Assembly: GCA_039918615.1 (NCBI GenBank)
Contig: JBDSHG010000008.1
Location: 1-9,579, forward strand
Direction: 5' to 3'
Source: FEN-1250 sp039918615
GTDB lineage: Bacteria > Gemmatimonadota > Gemmatimonadetes > Gemmatimonadales > Gemmatimonadaceae
DNA length: 9,579 nt
Each line of letters begins with the position of its first letter. Positions within the stretch are counted from its first letter, which is position 1. The notes beneath the pieces are model-generated. The model was not told the DNA's origin. It made no database searches and saw only the letters and a list, made by a program, of their open reading frames with translations. The translations under genes were made by a program, and so were the position numbers. Of the stretch, positions 6,763 through 9,579 are shown one piece after another.

Positions 6763-6935
6763 GGTCGAGGTCTCGTCGCGATGAGGGGAGGGAGCGAACG
6801 TGCGCGGAGTGCATCGAACGGCAAGGCGCGGGCCTATGGGCGCCCCGCTCAATAGAATAGTACGCGTGCACGCATCGCGGCCGGTAAACGAGCGCGGCTC
6901 TTGTCCGCCGACGGATCGGTGTCGTACGTTCGCTC
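6763..6935. other. Divergent promoter region between the oxidoreductase and the RidA-like gene
   Basis: This 173-base gap should hold promoters in both directions. The plus-strand element is described separately. For the minus strand, TACTATTCTATT near 6850-6861 offers one or two -10-like hexamers in an otherwise GC-rich stretch, with no -35 at standard spacing (a TTTACC lies about 20 bases further up). If used, it would give a leader of roughly 80 bases before the GTG at 6762. Confidence 0.35.
6901..6930 (+). promoter_or_regulatory. Candidate promoter for the RidA/M20 pair, predicting a leaderless mRNA
   Basis: TTGTCC (6901-6906) and TACGTT (6925-6930, TAnnnT form) are separated by 18 bases. 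The -10 ends five bases before the ATG at 6936, so transcription would begin at or next to the start codon. The ATG has no Shine-Dalgarno sequence, which agrees with a leaderless transcript. Confidence 0.45.
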
Positions 6936-7394
6936 ATGCACACAATCGCCCGTAGCCTCGTCCTCGCCAGCGTACTCGGCGCCTGCGCTCATGGCCATCG
7001 AGCGCCCCGTTCCAACGAGTGGATAGCGCCACCCGGTCCCAACAAGCGTCCCTTCTCCGAAGTCGTACGCGTCGGACGCATGCTCTATCTCGCCGGGCAG
7101 CTCGGCACCGACAGCACCGGCCATCTCGCCCCGGGCGGCATTCAGGGCGAGACGCGGCAGGCACTCGAGAATATCAAGCGCGTGCTCGCCGCCAACGGTT
7201 CATCGATGGATGACGTTGTGAAGTGCACGGCCATGCTCGCTGACATCAAGGAGTGGCCGGCGATGAACGAGGTGTACGTCACGTATTTTTCGAAGCACAT
7301 GCCGGCTCGCAGCGCCTTCGCCACGAACGGACTCGTGATGGGTGGACGCATCGAACTCGAGTGCATGGCCACCCGCAGCGAGGGACAGCGATGA
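6936..7394 (+). CDS. RidA (YjgF/UK114) family protein with a lipoprotein signal
   Basis: The protein has 152 residues, about 25 more than cytosolic RidA because of an N-terminal export signal. MHTIARSLVLASVLGAC has a basic residue, a hydrophobic core and a lipobox L14-G15-A16-C17, so it is probably a lipoprotein in the periplasm or outer membrane. The RidA domain covers about 30-146: LYLAGQLGTD (50-59), QALENIKRVLAANG (75-88), VVKCTAMLADI (94-104), PARSAF (123-128) and IELECMA (139-145). R125 and E140 correspond to Arg105 and Glu120 of E. coli RidA, which bind the carboxylate and activate water for imine/enamine hydrolysis. Catalysis is therefore plausible. The stop shares ATGA with the start of the M20 peptidase, indicating an operon with coupled translation. 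No ribosome site precedes the ATG. Confidence 0.92.
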   Translation: MHTIARSLVLASVLGACAHGHRAPRSNEWIAPPGPNKRPFSEVVRVGRMLYLAGQLGTDSTGHLAPGGIQGETRQALENIKRVLAANGSSMDDVVKCTAMLADIKEWPAMNEVYVTYFSKHMPARSAFATNGLVMGGRIELECMATRSEGQR

Positions 7395-8821
7395 AGATGT
7401 CGATTCGAGTGATCGTCACCGCAGCTTGGCTGATCGGCGGCGCGGCAATCGCGCCGGCGAAGGCGAGCGCGCAACGCATGACGCTCAACCCCGACCAGCA
7501 GGCGCTCCACGACATCTACAAGGAGCTGATCGAGACAAACACCGAGGACTCGGCCGGCGTCGGCAGCGTGACGAAGGCGTCGGAGCAGATCGCGGCGCGC
7601 TTCCGTGCCGCGGGGTACCCGGAGTCCGACATCCATCTGCTCGGCCCCACGGAGGACAAGCATTCGGTGATCGTGCGGCTGCACGGCACGGGCGCGAAGA
7701 AACCGCTCCTGCTGCTCGCGCATCTCGACGTGGTGACGGCGCTGCCGACGGACTGGACGACCGATCCGTTCAAGCTGGTCGAGAAGGACGGCTACTACTA
7801 TGCGCGCGGGTCGATCGACGACAAGGCGATGGCGGCGATCTTCGTCGCCAACATGATCCGTTACAAGAAGGAAGGGTTCGTCCCCGATCGCGACATCATC
7901 CTCGCGCTGACGCCGGATGAGGAGAAGTCGGGACAGCTGGGCGCGAATTGGCTGGCGCAGAATCACAAGGAGCTGATCGACGCCGAGTACGCGTTGAACG
8001 AGGGAGGCGGCGGATCATTGAAAAATGGGAAGCCGTTTCTGCACGCCGTGCAGGCGACGGAGAAGGCCTTCACGAATTTCACGCTGACAGTGAAGAATCC
8101 GGGCGGACACTCGTCGGTGCCGCGTCCGGACAACGCGATCTACCAGCTCGCGAACGGGCTCGTGCGCTTCGAGCACTTCAAATTTCCGGTGCAGCTGAAC
8201 GACGTGACGCGCGCATTCTTCGCGGGAACCGCGAGCATTGAGACGGGGCCGACTGCTGCGGCGATGCGCACGCTGCTGAAGAATCCGGGCGACGCGGCGG
8301 CTGCGGCGACGCTGTCGAAGGATCCGCGCTACAACTCGATTCTGCGCACCACGTGCGTCGCGACGCGGCTGAGTGGCGGCCACGCGGACAACGCGCTTCC
8401 GCAGACGGCGACGGCGCTGATCAACTGCCGCGTGTTCCCGAACGTGCCGATCGATTCGGTGCGTGCGACGATCGTCAGGGTGCTCGCGGACACCGGGATT
8501 TCGGTGTCACCGTCCGAGCAGATGGCGCCGACGTCGCCATCGCCGCTGACGGCGGAGCTGCTCGACCCGATCAAGGAGCTCACGGGGCGGATGTTCAACG
8601 GCGTGCCCGTGATCCCGTTCATGTCGACCGGCGCGACGGACGGGCGCTATCTGCGCGCGGCGGGAATCCCGACGTATGGAGTGTCGGGACTCTTCCTCGA
8701 TCCGTCGGACATCCGGGCGCATGGGAAGGACGAGCGCGTGCCGCAGAAGTCGCTGTACGAGTCGCAGGCGTTTTTGTATGAGCTCGTGAAGATGCTGTCG
8801 ACGGAGAAGCCGAAGGTGTAG
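7391..8821 (+). CDS. Exported M20-family metallopeptidase
   Basis: The start ATG at 7391 overlaps the preceding stop, with GAGGGA about seven bases upstream; longer in-frame starts inside the RidA-like gene are rejected. The 476-residue protein begins with a signal peptide (about 1-28, ending in KASAQ). Di-zinc ligands are all present: H111 and D113 in LLLAHLDVV, the D143/D144 pair in RGSIDDK, catalytic and ligand E177/E178 in TPDEEKSG, E204 in ALNEGGGG, and H444 in IRAHGKDERVP. The dimerisation domain inserted at about 225-345 carries NPGGHSSVPRPDNAI, whose H240 is the substrate-contacting histidine of the family. It should act in the periplasm as a di-zinc amidase, carboxypeptidase or dipeptidase on amino-acid derivatives; the exact substrate is not evident. 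Coupling with the exported RidA-like protein suggests shared use in peptide or amino-acid breakdown. Confidence 0.95.
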   Translation: MKMSIRVIVTAAWLIGGAAIAPAKASAQRMTLNPDQQALHDIYKELIETNTEDSAGVGSVTKASEQIAARFRAAGYPESDIHLLGPTEDKHSVIVRLHGTGAKKPLLLLAHLDVVTALPTDWTTDPFKLVEKDGYYYARGSIDDKAMAAIFVANMIRYKKEGFVPDRDIILALTPDEEKSGQLGANWLAQNHKELIDAEYALNEGGGGSLKNGKPFLHAVQATEKAFTNFTLTVKNPGGHSSVPRPDNAIYQLANGLVRFEHFKFPVQLNDVTRAFFAGTASIETGPTAAAMRTLLKNPGDAAAAATLSKDPRYNSILRTTCVATRLSGGHADNALPQTATALINCRVFPNVPIDSVRATIVRVLADTGISVSPSEQMAPTSPSPLTAELLDPIKELTGRMFNGVPVIPFMSTGATDGRYLRAAGIPTYGVSGLFLDPSDIRAHGKDERVPQKSLYESQAFLYELVKMLSTEKPKV

Positions 8822-8828
8822 TCAGCTC

Positions 8829-8866
8829 GATCGACGTCGATCACGTCTATAGTCGTCGATGTGATC
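8829..8866. repeat. Overlapping inverted repeats after the M20 gene
   Basis: A perfect 14-base palindrome GATCGACGTCGATC (8829-8842) is followed by a hairpin with arms GATCACGTC (8839-8847) and GATGTGATC (8858-8866), nine pairs including one G-U, loop of ten. The two share GATC at 8839-8842, so they cannot form together in RNA. There is no T-run after them, so this is not an ordinary terminator by itself. Confidence 0.6.
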
Positions 8867-8867
8867 A

Positions 8868-8893
8868 ACCGCGAAGCCGCGGTGCCGACTTTT
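8868..8893 (+). terminator. Likely intrinsic terminator of the RidA/M20 operon
   Basis: ACCGCG (8868-8873) and CGCGGT (8878-8883) form a six-pair GC-rich stem with loop AAGC. The TTTT at 8890-8893 comes after a gap of five or six bases, which weakens it. It lies about 47 bases after the M20 stop and before the next gene. Confidence 0.45.
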
Positions 8894-9005
8894 CCTTACC
8901 ACCGCTTCACGAGGCTCGCTTCTTGACTTAGTAGCGTGTGGCCGGCGTCATCACCTCCCATGACGCGAGCCCGCACACCACCGCAGCATCTATCGAGAGG
9001 ACATC

Positions 9006-9413
9006 ATGAGCATTTTTGGATCAATCATGTCGAAGGTATTCGGCCACAGCGAGCCCGCTACCACCGGCGCGGCTACCTCCTCGGCGCAGAGCCCCGCCCC
9101 GACGGCGTCCGCGCCGGCCGCTCCAACGGCGCCCACCAAGCCCACGCCGATCTCGCAGGCGGACGCCGAGGCATTGCTCGCGAACATCGCGTCGAACTAT
9201 TCGCACCCGGTAAACTGGAAGACATCGATCGTCGATCTCATGGCGATCCTCGGCATCGACAACAGCCTCGCGCAGCGCAAGGCGCTCGCGCAGGAGCTCG
9301 GCTACACCGGCGACATGAATGACAGCGCCACCATGAATATCTGGCTGCACAAGCAGGTCATGACGAAGCTCGAGGAGAACGGCGGCTACGTACCCGCGGA
9401 TCTCACGAAGTAG
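9006..9413 (+). CDS. DUF3597-family protein
   Basis: The protein has 135 residues. It begins MSIFGSIMSKVFGHSE, the short N-terminal motif typical of DUF3597 proteins. A low-complexity linker rich in Ala, Pro, Thr and Ser follows at about 17-48 and is probably disordered. The folded domain covers about 49-132: DAEALLANIASNY (53-65), NWKTSIVDLMAILGIDNSL (70-88), RKALAQELGYTGD (91-103), and a final helical part MNIWLHKQVMTKLEENGG. The family is widespread in bacteria and has no assigned function. It has no signal peptide or membrane helix, so it is probably cytosolic. AGAGGA a few bases before the ATG is a fair ribosome site. A TTGACT (8923-8928) could be a -35, but no good -10 follows. It is a single gene ending in its own terminator. 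Confidence 0.93.
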   Translation: MSIFGSIMSKVFGHSEPATTGAATSSAQSPAPTASAPAAPTAPTKPTPISQADAEALLANIASNYSHPVNWKTSIVDLMAILGIDNSLAQRKALAQELGYTGDMNDSATMNIWLHKQVMTKLEENGGYVPADLTK

Positions 9414-9423
9414 CACGACGCAT

Positions 9424-9472
9424 CGACGCTCCGGCGCGGGTTGCCCGCGTCCGGAGTAGTCGCGTCGGTTTT
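9424..9472 (+). terminator. Strong intrinsic terminator of the DUF3597 gene
   Basis: The inner stem pairs CTCCGGCGCGGG (9429-9440) with CCCGCG and CCGGAG (9444-9449, 9451-9456), twelve pairs with one bulged T and a TTG loop. An outer stem CGACG/CGTCG (9424-9428 with 9463-9467) may extend it. TTTT (9469-9472) follows. It begins about 10 bases after the stop codon. The T-run overlaps the stop of the probable convergent gene at 9471. Confidence 0.75.
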
Positions 9473-9578
9473 AGCTACCGGAGCGCGAGCCGGTCATTAG
9501 CGCGATGGCGGATGCATACCGATCAGCCTTCCGCCTGTCCCCCGCCACGCGCGCCGCGAGCATTGCACCGCGCATCGA
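9471..9578 (-). CDS. Probable C-terminal end of a convergent gene entering from the right edge
   Basis: A minus-strand frame is open from the window edge to a TAA at 9473-9471, giving 35 residues that end AARVAGDRRKADRYASAIAL and a short polar tail. The A-x-x-x-GD...A-x-RYA spacing resembles the last helix pair of a TPR-type repeat, and a hairpin terminator lies just past the stop. Both facts favour a real gene end. The sequence is too short to name a family. A plus-strand frame from an ATG at 9505 is also open to the edge but has a less protein-like composition. Confidence 0.45.
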   Translation of the reverse strand, partial: SMRGAMLAARVAGDRRKADRYASAIALMTGSRSGS

Positions 9579-9579
9579 C

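Noticed and set aside
6763..6852. N-terminal extension of the FAD oxidoreductase from a TTG
   Set aside because: The 30 added residues lack family character and no ribosome site precedes the TTG. The GTG at 6762 starts right before the FAD site as usual.
7253..7390. Longer start for the M20 peptidase within the RidA-like gene
   Set aside because: It would bury the signal peptide; the ATG at 7391 has a ribosome site and the usual ATGA overlap.
7142..7966. Minus-strand open frame across the RidA/M20 junction
   Set aside because: It is antisense to two strongly supported genes and has shadow-like composition.
8923..8951. TTGACT as the -35 of a DUF3597 promoter
   Set aside because: The -35 is good, but the hexamer 17 bases on (CGTCAT) is a poor -10, so I did not list a promoter.
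1..9579. CRISPR arrays, insertion sequences, tRNA genes, phage or defence genes
   Set aside because: I saw no regularly spaced repeats, transposase or integrase motifs, tRNA-like cloverleaf or known defence domains on either strand.

Overview
The window is GC-rich bacterial chromosome with dense, mostly minus-strand genes and ordinary core or housekeeping accessory functions. The protein styles suggest a Gemmatimonadota-like or related soil bacterium: many exported proteins with short signal peptides, a periplasmic M20 peptidase, a Kir-type channel, a DUF3597 protein, and frequent GTG starts. That assignment is inference from style; there is no rRNA or marker gene to prove it. I see no mobile element, CRISPR array, tRNA or rRNA. 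No stretch longer than about 200 bases lacks a gene.

Layout. Positions 1-1770 hold three minus-strand genes: a two-domain exported or anchored protein of lipid-binding type (712-1770, tentative), a small two-helix membrane protein (254-583) preceded by a possible 19-residue leader ORF, and the start of an exported protein cut by the window edge (1-198). Then comes a plus-strand CPA1-family Na+/H+ antiporter (1973-3541). It converges on a minus-strand inward-rectifier-type channel (3538-4557), and the two share a single CTAG as both stop codons. The channel's pore filter reads T-T-G-T-G rather than the usual T-V/I-G-Y-G. Upstream on the minus strand are a helical ferritin-like-type protein of unknown function (4748-5236) and a phytoene-desaturase-like FAD oxidoreductase (5326-6762).

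From a divergent promoter region at about 6763-6935, a plus-strand pair begins: a RidA-family protein with a lipoprotein signal (6936-7394), whose stop overlaps the start of an exported M20 metallopeptidase (7391-8821). Inverted repeats and a likely terminator follow. A DUF3597 protein (9006-9413) ends at a strong hairpin terminator, and the probable C-terminus of a convergent gene enters from the right edge (9471-9578).

How the genes may work together: the antiporter and the channel are both monovalent-cation transporters and may share a role in ion and pH balance. The RidA/M20 pair looks like a translationally coupled, cell-envelope peptide or amino-acid catabolic unit. The other genes show no clear joint pathway. 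I did not find a clearly new multi-gene system; the most notable items are the atypical channel filter, the exported RidA/M20 pair with a likely leaderless transcript, and two short ORFs whose stops overlap the starts of membrane-protein genes.
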